Assembly: GCA_038231215.1 (NCBI GenBank)
Contig: JBBRLS010000007.1
Span: forward strand, 1-64,000
Length of the DNA: 64,000 nt
Direction: 5' to 3'
From: Schlegelella_A sp038231215
GTDB taxonomy: Bacteria > Pseudomonadota > Gammaproteobacteria > Burkholderiales > Burkholderiaceae_C
Every line of letters starts with the position of its first letter. The first letter of the stretch is position 1. Positions 43,518 through 54,860 of this stretch are shown piece by piece. The notes under the pieces are model-generated. The model was not told the origin of the DNA. It did not search any database and saw only the letters and a program-made list of their open reading frames with translations. A program made the translations under genes and the position numbers.

Positions 43518-43832
43518 TGCGGCGGCACGCTCCTGCGCCTCGATGCGCCGCTGCACGCGCTCGCTCACCGCGTCGGCTTCGCGCCGCACCTCGAGCGCGC
43601 GCTGTCTCGCGGCGACCGGGTCTTCGCGATCCATCTGCCAGGTGCGCTCGGTCACCGCGGTCGGCGAAGGACGGTCGGTGAGGACGATGCGTCCGTCGGC
43701 GGCGCGCTGCTGATAGATCTGCGCCGAGGCAGGCGCGTCGGCGGCCGAGGCCGCGCTGGCCGCGCCGAAGAAGAGGGCACCGAGTGCGAGCGCGAGGGGC
43801 AACGAGGGGCGGACGTCGAAGTGCATGACCAT
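43308..43832 (-). CDS. DUF4124-like periplasmic protein
   Basis: A 174-residue exported protein of unknown function. The signal peptide (LPLALALGALFFGAASAASA/AD) is followed by a DUF4124-like segment (IYQQRAADGRIVLTDRPSP, about 39-57), a charged helical region rich in Arg/Glu (about 65-120), and a basic proline/arginine-rich tail. DUF4124 is common in gammaproteobacterial and betaproteobacterial periplasmic proteins. The C-terminal 70 residues are duplicated as a fragment at 33218-33427. It would be the natural convergent neighbour of ttuD if the island were absent. Confidence 0.75.
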   Translation of the reverse strand: MVMHFDVRPSLPLALALGALFFGAASAASAADAPASAQIYQQRAADGRIVLTDRPSPTAVTERTWQMDREDPVAARQRALEVRREADAVSERVQRRIEAQERAAAYDMERMRLAQRERELHLQFAGADGNYDRVLVIVAPIGGRPFTNRRGGFVEHRPAMRRLGRPPARMLPVG

Positions 43833-43960
43833 CCCGATCGACGGCGTGCGAATCGGCCGCCTGCCACTACTGTGCCACCGTTCGGCCGTCCCTGTTTGCC
43901 CGCTGCCTGTAAAGACGCTGACTTGGTACGCTCAGGGTCCGCCCCACTCCTCGCCGCTCC

Positions 43961-45040
43961 ATGACCGACACCCTCGTCTTTCGCGCCGAAGCGCTCGTCG
44001 CCGCCGTCACGACCATCGTCCGCGCCGCCGGCTCGTCGGAGCGCGAGGCGGCGCAGGTGGCGACCAACCTCGTCGAGGCCAACCTGCGCGGCCACGATTC
44101 GCACGGCGTCGGCATGGTGCCGCGCTATGTCGATGCGGTGCTCGAAGGCGGCCTTGCGGTCGACGCGCACGTCGCCATTCGCGCCGACAGCGGCGCCCTG
44201 CTCACGCTCGATGGCCAGCACGGCTACGGCCAGGTGATCGGCGCCGAGGCGATGGCCCTCGGCATCGAGCGGGCGCATCAGCACGGCGTCTGCGTCGTCG
44301 GCCTCGCCCATTCGCATCACCTCGGGCGGATCGGCCACTGGGCCGAGCAATGCATAGACGCTGGCCTCGTCTCGATCCACTTCGTCAACGTGCTGGCGCG
44401 GCCCATCGTCGCGCCCTTCGGTGGCCGCGACGCGCGGCTCGGCACGAATCCCTTCTGCGTCGGCATCCCGCGGCCGGGCAAGGACCCCATCGTCCTCGAC
44501 TTCGCGACGAGCAAGATCGCGCAGGGCAAGACGCGCGTCGCCTACAACATGGGCAAGTCCATCGATCCCGGCACGATCATCGACGACCACGGCAACCCGA
44601 CCACCGACCCGCGCTACACGGTCGTCGAGCCCTCCGGCGCGCTGCTGCCCTTCGGCGAGCACAAGGGCGCCGGCCTGGCGCTGATCTGCGAGTTGCTCGG
44701 CGGCGCGCTTGCCGGTGGCGCCACCGGCCATTTCGCCGCCGACGGTCGCAAGCGCGTGCTGAACAGCATGTTCTCCATCCTCGTCGATCCGGGCCGGCTC
44801 GGCACGGCCGCCAATCTCGCTGCCGAGATGGAAGACTTCGTCGCCTGGACCTGCGCTTCTCCACCGGCGGCCGGGGTCGACCGCGTGAAGACACCGGGCG
44901 AGCCCGAGCGCGAAACGCGCGCGGCGCGACTCGCCGCGGGCGTGCCGGTCGACGCCGTGACCTGGGCCGAGATCGTCGCCGCCGGCGCCAAGGTCAAGGT
45001 CGCGCCAGGGGACATCGAAACGCCGTTCGCGCGACGCTGA
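43961..45040 (+). CDS. malate/L-lactate dehydrogenase-family oxidoreductase (HcxB/YbiC type)
   Basis: NAD(P)-dependent 2-hydroxyacid dehydrogenase of the LDH2/MDH2 family. The 359-residue protein has RGHDSHGVGMVPRYV (about 43-57; catalytic-region histidine), GYGQVIGAEAM, AHSHHLGRIGHWAE, GTNPFCVGIPR and PFGEHKGAGLALICELL. These are the family's conserved blocks in order. The group includes hydroxycarboxylate dehydrogenase B, ureidoglycolate and sulfolactate dehydrogenases, so the substrate is uncertain. Proximity of a glycerate kinase suggests small hydroxyacid metabolism (inference). The next gene begins 32 bp downstream on the same strand. Confidence 0.88.
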   Translation: MTDTLVFRAEALVAAVTTIVRAAGSSEREAAQVATNLVEANLRGHDSHGVGMVPRYVDAVLEGGLAVDAHVAIRADSGALLTLDGQHGYGQVIGAEAMALGIERAHQHGVCVVGLAHSHHLGRIGHWAEQCIDAGLVSIHFVNVLARPIVAPFGGRDARLGTNPFCVGIPRPGKDPIVLDFATSKIAQGKTRVAYNMGKSIDPGTIIDDHGNPTTDPRYTVVEPSGALLPFGEHKGAGLALICELLGGALAGGATGHFAADGRKRVLNSMFSILVDPGRLGTAANLAAEMEDFVAWTCASPPAAGVDRVKTPGEPERETRAARLAAGVPVDAVTWAEIVAAGAKVKVAPGDIETPFARR

Positions 45041-45072
45041 TACCCTCGCGGTTTTTCGCTTCGTATCGCCCC

Positions 45073-47681
<2,609 letters not shown>

Positions 47682-47721
47682 GGCCAGGAGCCCAGGCTCC
47701 TGGTGGCCGGTCGCGCGACCC

Positions 47722-48624
47722 TCAGCGCGCGATGATCTTCGCGCCTGTCAGTTGCTCCTGCGCCTCGACCAGCGCGGGCACGAACTTCTTGCCGTGACCG
47801 AGCGCGCTCGCCAGCACGAGCGACTGGTGCACCGCTTCGCCGACGACGGTGGGAACGCCCAGGCCTTCGGCCAGGTGCGTGTAGTAGCGGATGTCCTTGC
47901 GTGCGTTGTCGAGCTCGAACTTGATGCCCGCCATGTCGCCGGCCAGTGTCTTGGCCATCGCCTGGAAGAGACCCGAGTTGACGCCGCCGGCCGACACCAC
48001 CTCGACCAGCTTGTTCGGGTCGATGCCGCCGCGCGCGCCGACCGCGAAGGCTTCGGCGGTGGCCGTGCAGATCGCCTGGGCGATGAAGTTGTTGAGCAGC
48101 TTGACGATGTGACCGGCGCCCGGCGGGCCGACATGGAACACGTTCTCGGCAAAGCAGCGCAACACCGGCTCGATGCGCAGGAAAGTGGCGTCGTCGGCGC
48201 CCACCATGATGTTCAACTTGCCCAGCTCGGCCTCGACCGGCGTGCGCGCCAGCGGTGCGTCGACGAGCAGCACGGCGGCGCCCGCACAGGCGGCACGTAG
48301 CCGGGTCGTCGAGTCCGGCTCGCTGGTCGAGCAGTCGACGATGACGAGGCCGGCCTTGTCTTTGGCACCGGCGAGCAGGCCGTCGGCGCCCTCGATCGCA
48401 GCCTCGACCTGCGGCGACCCGGTGACGCAGAGAAACACCATCTCGCACGATGCGGCCAGCGCCGCCGGCGACGAGACCTCCTTTGCGCCGGCGGCGACGA
48501 GATCGGCGACCCGTTCGCGATTGCGGTGCACGGTGAAGCTGAGCGCGTGGCCCTTGGCGAGCAGGTTCTTCGCCATGCCGTGGCCCATCAATCCCGATGC
48601 GCCGACGAATCCGATGCTTGCCAT
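47722..48624 (-). CDS. 3-hydroxyisobutyrate dehydrogenase-family NAD(P)-dependent oxidoreductase
   Basis: Beta-hydroxyacid dehydrogenase of 300 residues. Rossmann start with GFVGASGLMGHGMAKNL (about 5-21; the family's GLGxMGxxMA with an inserted Ala-Ser), the substrate-binding segment VDAPLARTPVEAELG (DAPVSGG region, altered), and the catalytic lysine block GAGHIVKLLNNFIAQ. The altered substrate motif means it is not a standard 3-hydroxyisobutyrate or tartronate semialdehyde reductase, so the substrate is open. GAAGGAG precedes ATG 48624. It is divergent from the regulator at 48717. Confidence 0.85.
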   Translation of the reverse strand: MASIGFVGASGLMGHGMAKNLLAKGHALSFTVHRNRERVADLVAAGAKEVSSPAALAASCEMVFLCVTGSPQVEAAIEGADGLLAGAKDKAGLVIVDCSTSEPDSTTRLRAACAGAAVLLVDAPLARTPVEAELGKLNIMVGADDATFLRIEPVLRCFAENVFHVGPPGAGHIVKLLNNFIAQAICTATAEAFAVGARGGIDPNKLVEVVSAGGVNSGLFQAMAKTLAGDMAGIKFELDNARKDIRYYTHLAEGLGVPTVVGEAVHQSLVLASALGHGKKFVPALVEAQEQLTGAKIIAR

Positions 48625-48716
48625 GCCTGCTCCTTCGATTCGAAAACAGTGATTGTCCACGCGCGACTTCGGCGAAGATCGGACCCTGGCGCCAGAGACA
48701 CAAAAGGGGGAGGAAC

Positions 48717-51700
48717 ATGGTCCAGCGTTCGTCGACAACGGCATTCGCCAAGTCGACCCGGCCCGAGATCGGCGGCGTGGTGCGGCGCGAGTCGCTGTTC
48801 GCGCGACTCGACGGCACGGCGGCGCGCACCGTCGTCTGGGTCTCCGCCCCGCCGGGCTTCGGCAAGACCACGCTGGCGGCCAGCTACCTCGAGGCACGCA
48901 GCCATCGCTGGGCCTGGTACCAGGTCGACCCCGACGACGACGACGGCGAGACCTTTTTCCACTACGTCGCGCACGCGGTGAAGAAGGTCGGCGCCGACGC
49001 CGCCGGTGTGCCCGCGTTCGGCCCCGAGCATCGTGACGACCTCGCCGGCTTCTCGCGTCGCTTCTTTCGCGCCCTGTTCTCGAGCGGCGTCGGCCTGACC
49101 GCGCTGGTGCTCGACAACCTGCACGAGCTGTCGAGCGAGAGCCCCCTGCGCACCGTTCTCGAAGCCGGCCTGCCGCAGGTGCCGCGGCCCTGCTGCGTCA
49201 TCGTCACCAGCCGCGCGGCGCCGCCGGTCGGCCTGTCGCGGCTTCAGCCCGGCGGCGAGATGGTGCTCGTCGCCGCCGACGACCTGCGCATCACGCCCGA
49301 CGAGCTGGGCGAGATGGCGAGCCTGCGCGGCAAGCCGATGGCGCCTGAGCTGCTGCTGCAGCTCCATGGGCGCGCCGACGGCTGGGCGGCCGCGCTGGTG
49401 CTCATGGTCGAGCACTACAAACTCGCCCAGGCCGAGGCGCAACTGCCGAGCGAGGCGACGCCTAAGGTCGTGTTCGACTATCTGGCCGGCGAGATCTTCG
49501 AGCGCTTCGAGCCGCCGATGCAGCGCCTGTTGCTGCAGCTCGCCTGCCTGCCGCGCATCACGATCGACATTGCGCGGGCGCTGTCGGGCGACGAGAGCGC
49601 GGCGCGCGTCCTCTTCAACCTCGCCCACAACGACTACTTCGTGCGCGAGCTGATCGGCCCGGAAGGCCGCGTCTTCGTGTTCCATCCGCTGCTGCGCGAG
49701 TTCCTGCTCTACCGCGCAGCGCGCGACCTGCCGCATGCGGTTGGCGCCGATGCGCTGCGCCGCGCTGCAAAGCTGCTGCGCGAGTCCGGCCAGCATGAAG
49801 ACGCGCTCGCCCTGTTTGCCGAACGCCGGGACTGGACCGAGGTTGCGGCGATCGCCCGCGAGCAGGCCGACGCCTTGTTGGCGCAGGGTCGGCACGCCAC
49901 GCTCGCCGCCTGGCTCGAAGTGCTGCCGGCGGAATTGCTCGAAGGCGATGCCGAGCTGCTGTGCGCCTCGGGCGCGGCGCTCACCTACGTCAGCCCGCGC
50001 GCGGCGCGTCGTCGCTTCGAGCAGGCCTTCGACGCCTGCAAGCGCAGCGACGACAAGCGCGGCATGGCACGTTGCTGTCTCGGCATCTTCGACACCGTGC
50101 TGCGCGAGTTCGACGATCTCAGCGCGCTCGATCGCTGGCTCGTCGAGTTCGACCGCTGCCGCGACGCGCTGGACGCCGCCGACGCCTCGTTGCCGGCCGC
50201 CATGACGGCGCGGATGTGGCGCGAACCCGGCCACCCCGAGGTCGCGCGGATGAGCGCATCGCGTGGCAGCGCCGGCGCGCCGCTGTTCGAGCTGGCGCGC
50301 TCGGCGGCGGCCTTGCTCGGCGGCGAATTCGTCCATGCCGCGGCCATCGCCAAGGGCATCGAAGGCGCGACCGGCTCGGTGGCGCTCGCGCGGGCCACCC
50401 TCGACGCCTTGCGCGCGCTGCTCGACGGCGCCCCTGCCGCCGCACTCGCGATGGCGCGCGCCGGGCTGGCGATCGGCGCGGCCGAAGCGGCGCACGGCCA
50501 CGACGCGTGGTTGCGCCTGCTTTGCGCGGCCGCCACGCTCGGCATGGACGACGCGCCGTCGGCGCGCGCGGAGATCGACGTCGTCGCGGCGCTGCCGCTG
50601 CGGCGCGGCGATCAGGCCTTGCTGCACTACCTGCGCTGCGGCCTGGCGCAACTCGCGGCCAGCCCGGGTCTGGCGCTGCGCGAAGGCCGAAGCGCTGCGC
50701 TGCTGGCCGTCGAGGCCGGCTTGCCCTGGCTCGAGTGCCTGGCCCGCGTCGGCCTGGCGCAATTGCTCGCGGCCAGCGGCGATCGTCCGGCCTGCGAAGC
50801 GCAATTGCGCACTGCGCAGGCGCTGGCGCAACGCCTGGGCAGTCCGTTGCTGCGCCTGGTCACCTTGTTCACCCAGGCCGCCGTTGCGATCGCGATCGAC
50901 GACGAGCCCGCCGCGGTGGCGCCCTTGCAAGCGGCGCTCGGCCTGGCTCGCGAACTCGGGCTGCATCACGTGCCGGGCCTGCCGCCGCCGCTGCTGGCAA
51001 CGCTTTGCGTTGTCGCTCTTCGCCGCGGCATCGCCGTCGAGCACACGCGCAGCATGATCGTCGCCGGCAAGCTCGCGGCGCCGGCAGCGGCGCTGCGCTT
51101 GCGGCGCTGGCCGTGGGCCTTCGAGGTCGTCACGCTCGGCCGCTTCGACCTGCGCCGCGGCGGCGAGGCGATCGAGTTCTCGGCCAAGGGGCCGGGCCGG
51201 CCGGTCGAGCTGCTGAAGGTACTGATCTCGCTCGGCGGGCAGAACGTTCGCGCCGACCAGCTCGCCGATGCGCTGTGGCCGAACGTCGACGCCGACTACG
51301 CACACAAGTCGTTCACGGCGACGCTGCATCGGCTGCGCCGCATCTTCGACGAAGACGATGCCGTCAAGCTGCGCGACGGACGGCTCGGCCTCAACACGTC
51401 GATGTTCTGGGTCGACGGCTGGGCGCTCGACCAGGTGCTCGTCGACATCGACGCGTGCTTTCGCGATGGCGACGCCAAGGTGCCCGAGGCGACGTTGCGC
51501 GGCCTTGTCGACGAAGCGCTGTCGCTCTACGCCGGGAACTTCCTCCTCGACGAGGTCGGCCAGCCGGCCTATCTGTCGCGCCGCGAGCAAGTGCGCTCGC
51601 GCCTGCTGCGCGCCCTGGGCCGCGCCGCGCGACGCTGGGAAGAGGGCGGCCGCAGCGACGCGGCCGTGGACTGCTATCTGCGCTGCATCGACGCTGACGA

Positions 51701-51866
51701 GCAGTGCGAGCCCTTCTACCGCCACCTCATGCTGTGCTATCAGCGCCAGGGCGATTCGGCCGAGGCGCTCGCGACCTACGAGCGGCTGCAGGCGGTGTTG
51801 TCGGCGCGTTCACACGGCTTGCCCTCGGCGGAGACGCAGGCGGTCTACGCCCGCTTGCGCGCGTAG
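48717..51866 (+). CDS. MalT-like NTPase regulator with SARP/BTAD-type C-terminus
   Basis: A 1049-residue transcription activator. N-terminal STAND-type NTPase like MalT, with P-loop APPGFGKTT (44-52) and Walker B LVLDNLHEL. TPR-like helical repeats follow (about 370-800). Instead of the LuxR helix-turn-helix of MalT, the C-terminus has an OmpR-like winged helix (about 825-915, FEVVTLGRFDLRRGG; ELLKVLISLGGQ; ADALWP) and a bacterial transcriptional activation (BTAD) domain (about 920-1049), as in SARP/AfsR regulators. The start has GGGGGAGGA just upstream. Divergent from the hydroxyacid dehydrogenase, its likely target. The ligand is unknown. Confidence 0.88.
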   Translation: MVQRSSTTAFAKSTRPEIGGVVRRESLFARLDGTAARTVVWVSAPPGFGKTTLAASYLEARSHRWAWYQVDPDDDDGETFFHYVAHAVKKVGADAAGVPAFGPEHRDDLAGFSRRFFRALFSSGVGLTALVLDNLHELSSESPLRTVLEAGLPQVPRPCCVIVTSRAAPPVGLSRLQPGGEMVLVAADDLRITPDELGEMASLRGKPMAPELLLQLHGRADGWAAALVLMVEHYKLAQAEAQLPSEATPKVVFDYLAGEIFERFEPPMQRLLLQLACLPRITIDIARALSGDESAARVLFNLAHNDYFVRELIGPEGRVFVFHPLLREFLLYRAARDLPHAVGADALRRAAKLLRESGQHEDALALFAERRDWTEVAAIAREQADALLAQGRHATLAAWLEVLPAELLEGDAELLCASGAALTYVSPRAARRRFEQAFDACKRSDDKRGMARCCLGIFDTVLREFDDLSALDRWLVEFDRCRDALDAADASLPAAMTARMWREPGHPEVARMSASRGSAGAPLFELARSAAALLGGEFVHAAAIAKGIEGATGSVALARATLDALRALLDGAPAAALAMARAGLAIGAAEAAHGHDAWLRLLCAAATLGMDDAPSARAEIDVVAALPLRRGDQALLHYLRCGLAQLAASPGLALREGRSAALLAVEAGLPWLECLARVGLAQLLAASGDRPACEAQLRTAQALAQRLGSPLLRLVTLFTQAAVAIAIDDEPAAVAPLQAALGLARELGLHHVPGLPPPLLATLCVVALRRGIAVEHTRSMIVAGKLAAPAAALRLRRWPWAFEVVTLGRFDLRRGGEAIEFSAKGPGRPVELLKVLISLGGQNVRADQLADALWPNVDADYAHKSFTATLHRLRRIFDEDDAVKLRDGRLGLNTSMFWVDGWALDQVLVDIDACFRDGDAKVPEATLRGLVDEALSLYAGNFLLDEVGQPAYLSRREQVRSRLLRALGRAARRWEEGGRSDAAVDCYLRCIDADEQCEPFYRHLMLCYQRQGDSAEALATYERLQAVLSARSHGLPSAETQAVYARLRA

Positions 51867-51878
51867 GCTCAGCGCGGC

Positions 51879-52490
51879 TCAGCGCCGCTTGCCGGCCTGC
51901 AGCTCGCGCTCGAAGGTGCTGAAGATCTTCTCCATGCCGATGCTCACGGCGCTCGGCAGCACGTACTCGCGGCGCGGCCAGCCCGAGCGCGGCGGCGCCC
52001 GCTCGCGGAGGCGCACTGTCAGCGACACCTCGACGCCCTTGGCAGCGTCGAGCACGGTGGCATTGATGACGACGTCGTAGCCCTGCGGCTCGAACTGCAC
52101 GAAGTTGGCGACGATGCCGACGTGCGGCTCGATGAGGCGGCGCAGCAGCGGCGTATCGAGCTGGGAAGCGGTGCGCCACTCTTCGTCGGTCAGCGGCAGC
52201 GGCGCGGCAGCGGCGACGGCGAGATGGCCGAGCGACATGTCCTGCGCCTCGGTGCGCATGCCGAGCTCGGCGAGCGCGACGCGCATGGCGATGAATGCCT
52301 CGTCCCGGCGCACCGGGTAGACCCGGGTGCCTTTCTGCGCGAGCAGCTTTTCGTACTCGACCCGAAAGCCCTGGTTCACGGCATTGATCGCGCTGATCTT
52401 TTCCTGGTCGTTGGCGCAAGCGGCGAGCAGCGACACGAGAAGAAGGGCCACGAACCGGGCCCTGCCGGGCAACCGCAAGGCGATCGTCAT
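51879..52490 (-). CDS. lipoprotein of unknown function
   Basis: A 203-residue lipoprotein: signal peptide with lipobox LLAAC (RFVALLLVSLLAAC), so lipidated at about Cys28. The mature part is predicted mixed alpha/beta, with an ERAPPRSGWPRREYVLPSAV segment. There is no recognised family. ATG 52490 is preceded by GGAGC. It begins 19 bp after the Ser/Thr kinase stop on the same strand, so both are probably one operon and the lipoprotein may be functionally tied to the kinase. Confidence 0.8.
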   Translation of the reverse strand: MTIALRLPGRARFVALLLVSLLAACANDQEKISAINAVNQGFRVEYEKLLAQKGTRVYPVRRDEAFIAMRVALAELGMRTEAQDMSLGHLAVAAAAPLPLTDEEWRTASQLDTPLLRRLIEPHVGIVANFVQFEPQGYDVVINATVLDAAKGVEVSLTVRLRERAPPRSGWPRREYVLPSAVSIGMEKIFSTFERELQAGKRR

Positions 52491-52509
52491 GAATGCTCCG
52501 GATTCGTCG

Positions 52510-54441
52510 TCAAGGGGTGGTGCGTTCCGAGGCCGGTTCGGCGCCAGGCTTCCAGCGATCGATGAGCTGATCGGCCTGCCGGATCTCGTGCTCCTGCAGT
52601 TTGGCGCCGACCTTGACGCGTAGCGATTGCGCATCGGCCTGGCCATTGCGCGCGGCAATGCCATACCAGAGGTAGGCCGCGAAGTTCTGCTGGCTCGCTT
52701 CCCGGGCGCGGCCGAGCAAGGTCTGGGCACGCGGCACGCCTGCGTTCGCCAAGGGCGTCAGCATCTGTACCGCGTTGGCAGTCTCGCCGCGGCGCAGCGC
52801 CGCTTCGGCGGTATCGATCTGCTCGTCGCGCGCCGAGCGTGAAGGCGTGCTGCTGGCGCGGGCCGCGTTCTGCGTCGGCGCGGCCAGCGCGGCGATGACA
52901 ACGCTCGACACCGCCGATGCAGGCGCGGGGGCGGGCGTTTCCGGCACTGGGGTAGTGGGCGTTCTCGATGCGGGCCCGGTGCCGGAAGCCGCGCGCTGCG
53001 TACCCGGCGAAGGTGCTTGCGGCGGTGCCGACGCGGCACTGCGTACGTCGGGCGGCGGCACTTTCGTGACGACGAGCGGGGGCTTGCTCTCGGGTACGGG
53101 CTTGACGGTCGACGGCTGTTCGACGACGTCGGGTCGCTTCGAGACCGGGGGGGTCACGGGCGCCGTCGTCGCGTCGGGCACGCGAGGCGAGGAGGGCAGG
53201 CTCGACGCCCTCTCGACCGCGCTCGCCGGCACGTTGGGCAGCGGAGTTGCCGGTGACGCCGGCACCTGTGCCACTTTGATCGATTGCGTCGGCTCGGCCT
53301 TCTGACCCGGCCACAGCGAGAACACGATCGCGGCGATTGCGCAGAGGCCGGCAACGCCGCCCCAGAGCCAGGCCGCTCGCCGCGGTGGCACCATGCGGCG
53401 CGGCTCTTCGCGTGCGACGGAAACAACCGGCGAAGGCGCCGGCATCGGCGTCGTCGGCGGCGCGACGAGCGCCTGGCTCGGCTCCGGCAACGCCGGCGCA
53501 GGCGCAGCGGCCGCCGACGTTGCCGATGTCGCGGACGCCGCCGCCGCTGCCGGCCCGACGATCTCGCGCCGCCATTCGGCGATGTCCTGCGGCCGGTCCT
53601 TCTCGCTCAGGCGCAAGGCGTGGTCCACCGCTTCGAGCAGCCGTTCGCTGTAGCGGCCGCGCCCCGCGACGACGGCAGGCGGCAGCATTTCGCGTGCGCT
53701 GCCCAGCACCCCCTTGGCGCGCGCCACCGCATCGAGCGGCGCCTGTCCGGCGATGGCTCGATAGCAGGTCGCACCGAGGGCATAGATGTCGGTCCAGGGG
53801 CCTTGCGTGGCGGCGTCGCCGTAGTACTGCTCGAGCGGCGCGTAGCCCGGCGCGACGAGGATGGTCATCGTCTTGGCGCTGCCGAAGGACTGGCGCGCCG
53901 AGCCGAAGTCGAGCAGCACCGGGCTGCCGTCCTTGCGAACGTAGATGTTCTCCGGCTTGATGTCGCGATGGATGAAGCCCGTCGCATGGACCTGCTCCAG
54001 GCCGTCGAGTACCGGCAGCAGGCAATCGGTGAGCTGCCGCTCGGTCAGCGTGCCGCGCCGGTCGAGCAGCGTCGCCAGGTCCTCGCCTTCCTCGAAGCGC
54101 ATCACCATGTAGGCGGTGTTGTTCGCCTCGAAGACGGAGAGCACGCGCACGATGTTCGGATGGTCGAAGCGGGCCAGCGTGCGTGCCTCGGCGAGAAAGC
54201 GCTCCAGGCCCCAGGCGTAGCGCTCGCCGTGCGACTCGGTGTGCGGCCGGGCCGAGCCATCGGCGCGGCGCCGCGCGATCTCGGTCGGCAGGTATTCCTT
54301 GATCGCGACCGGCCGGTCCAGGTTGCTGTCGTGCGCCAGGTAGGTGATGCCGAAGCCGCCCTGTCCGAGCACCCTTTCCAGCACGTACCAATGCAGCCGA
54401 TGGCCGGCGGGCAGGGCATCGGGAAAATCCACGTCGGTCAT
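52510..54441 (-). CDS. transmembrane Hanks-type serine/threonine protein kinase with Sel1-like tail
   Basis: Eukaryote-like protein kinase of 643 residues. The cytoplasmic kinase domain (about 18-290) has all main motifs: glycine loop GQGGFGIT at 26-33, Lys48 in VAIKE, HRDIKPEN at 158-165, DFG at 178-180 and APGYAPLEQY in the activation/P+1 region. An Ala/Pro-rich juxtamembrane segment leads to one transmembrane helix (about 375-395). A long Pro/Ser/Thr-rich periplasmic region follows, then a Sel1-like/TPR-type repeat near 545-610. ATG 54441 is chosen by homology to the kinase start. The lipoprotein gene downstream is in the same operon. Substrates unknown. Confidence 0.9.
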   Translation of the reverse strand: MTDVDFPDALPAGHRLHWYVLERVLGQGGFGITYLAHDSNLDRPVAIKEYLPTEIARRRADGSARPHTESHGERYAWGLERFLAEARTLARFDHPNIVRVLSVFEANNTAYMVMRFEEGEDLATLLDRRGTLTERQLTDCLLPVLDGLEQVHATGFIHRDIKPENIYVRKDGSPVLLDFGSARQSFGSAKTMTILVAPGYAPLEQYYGDAATQGPWTDIYALGATCYRAIAGQAPLDAVARAKGVLGSAREMLPPAVVAGRGRYSERLLEAVDHALRLSEKDRPQDIAEWRREIVGPAAAAASATSATSAAAAPAPALPEPSQALVAPPTTPMPAPSPVVSVAREEPRRMVPPRRAAWLWGGVAGLCAIAAIVFSLWPGQKAEPTQSIKVAQVPASPATPLPNVPASAVERASSLPSSPRVPDATTAPVTPPVSKRPDVVEQPSTVKPVPESKPPLVVTKVPPPDVRSAASAPPQAPSPGTQRAASGTGPASRTPTTPVPETPAPAPASAVSSVVIAALAAPTQNAARASSTPSRSARDEQIDTAEAALRRGETANAVQMLTPLANAGVPRAQTLLGRAREASQQNFAAYLWYGIAARNGQADAQSLRVKVGAKLQEHEIRQADQLIDRWKPGAEPASERTTP

Positions 54442-54860
54442 CGCACTTTCTGGAGCGGTCCGGCGGAGACGGCTCGCGGGCTCGCCGCCGGTCCTCCAAC
54501 CCTGGACAAAGAATAAGCGATCGACCGCGGCGTCGCCAACCGACGAGTCGCCAGACGCGCGCGGCCCTTCTTGCGGCGGCTGCGTAGTGGCGCGGCGACG
54601 ACACCGCAGCGGCTGCGTGATCGCGTCGCACGTCCGGCGACGGCGCCGGGTGCGGATGTCGATGACGACGGCGGTCACGGGCGAGGGGCTTCATCACGAG
54701 GCGGCATGGTCGCCGCGGTCGCATTGCCGCTGGCTCACCGATCGGCGACAGCTGCCTTACAGATGGCGTCGCCGCGAGTCGTCATGCATCTGTCAGCGAT
54801 CGGTGATCGGCCTATCAGGGCCCGGGTGAGATCGTGGCGTCAGCCCCAAGGAGACCCGAC
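54442..54860. other. divergent intergenic region between kinase and lipoprotein genes
   Basis: About 420 bp with no supported gene. It must hold promoters for the minus-strand kinase operon and the plus-strand lipoprotein. It contains a nested inverted repeat at 54735-54806, described separately; nothing else stands out. Confidence 0.5.
54735..54806. promoter_or_regulatory. nested inverted repeat upstream of lipoprotein gene
   Basis: Outer perfect arms TCACCGATCG (54735-54744) and CGATCGGTGA (54797-54806) enclose inner arms ACAGATG (54759-54765) and CATCTGT (54787-54793). It lies 55 bp before the lipoprotein start, suitable for an operator or a 5' leader structure. No T-run follows, so it is not an obvious terminator. 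Confidence 0.5.
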
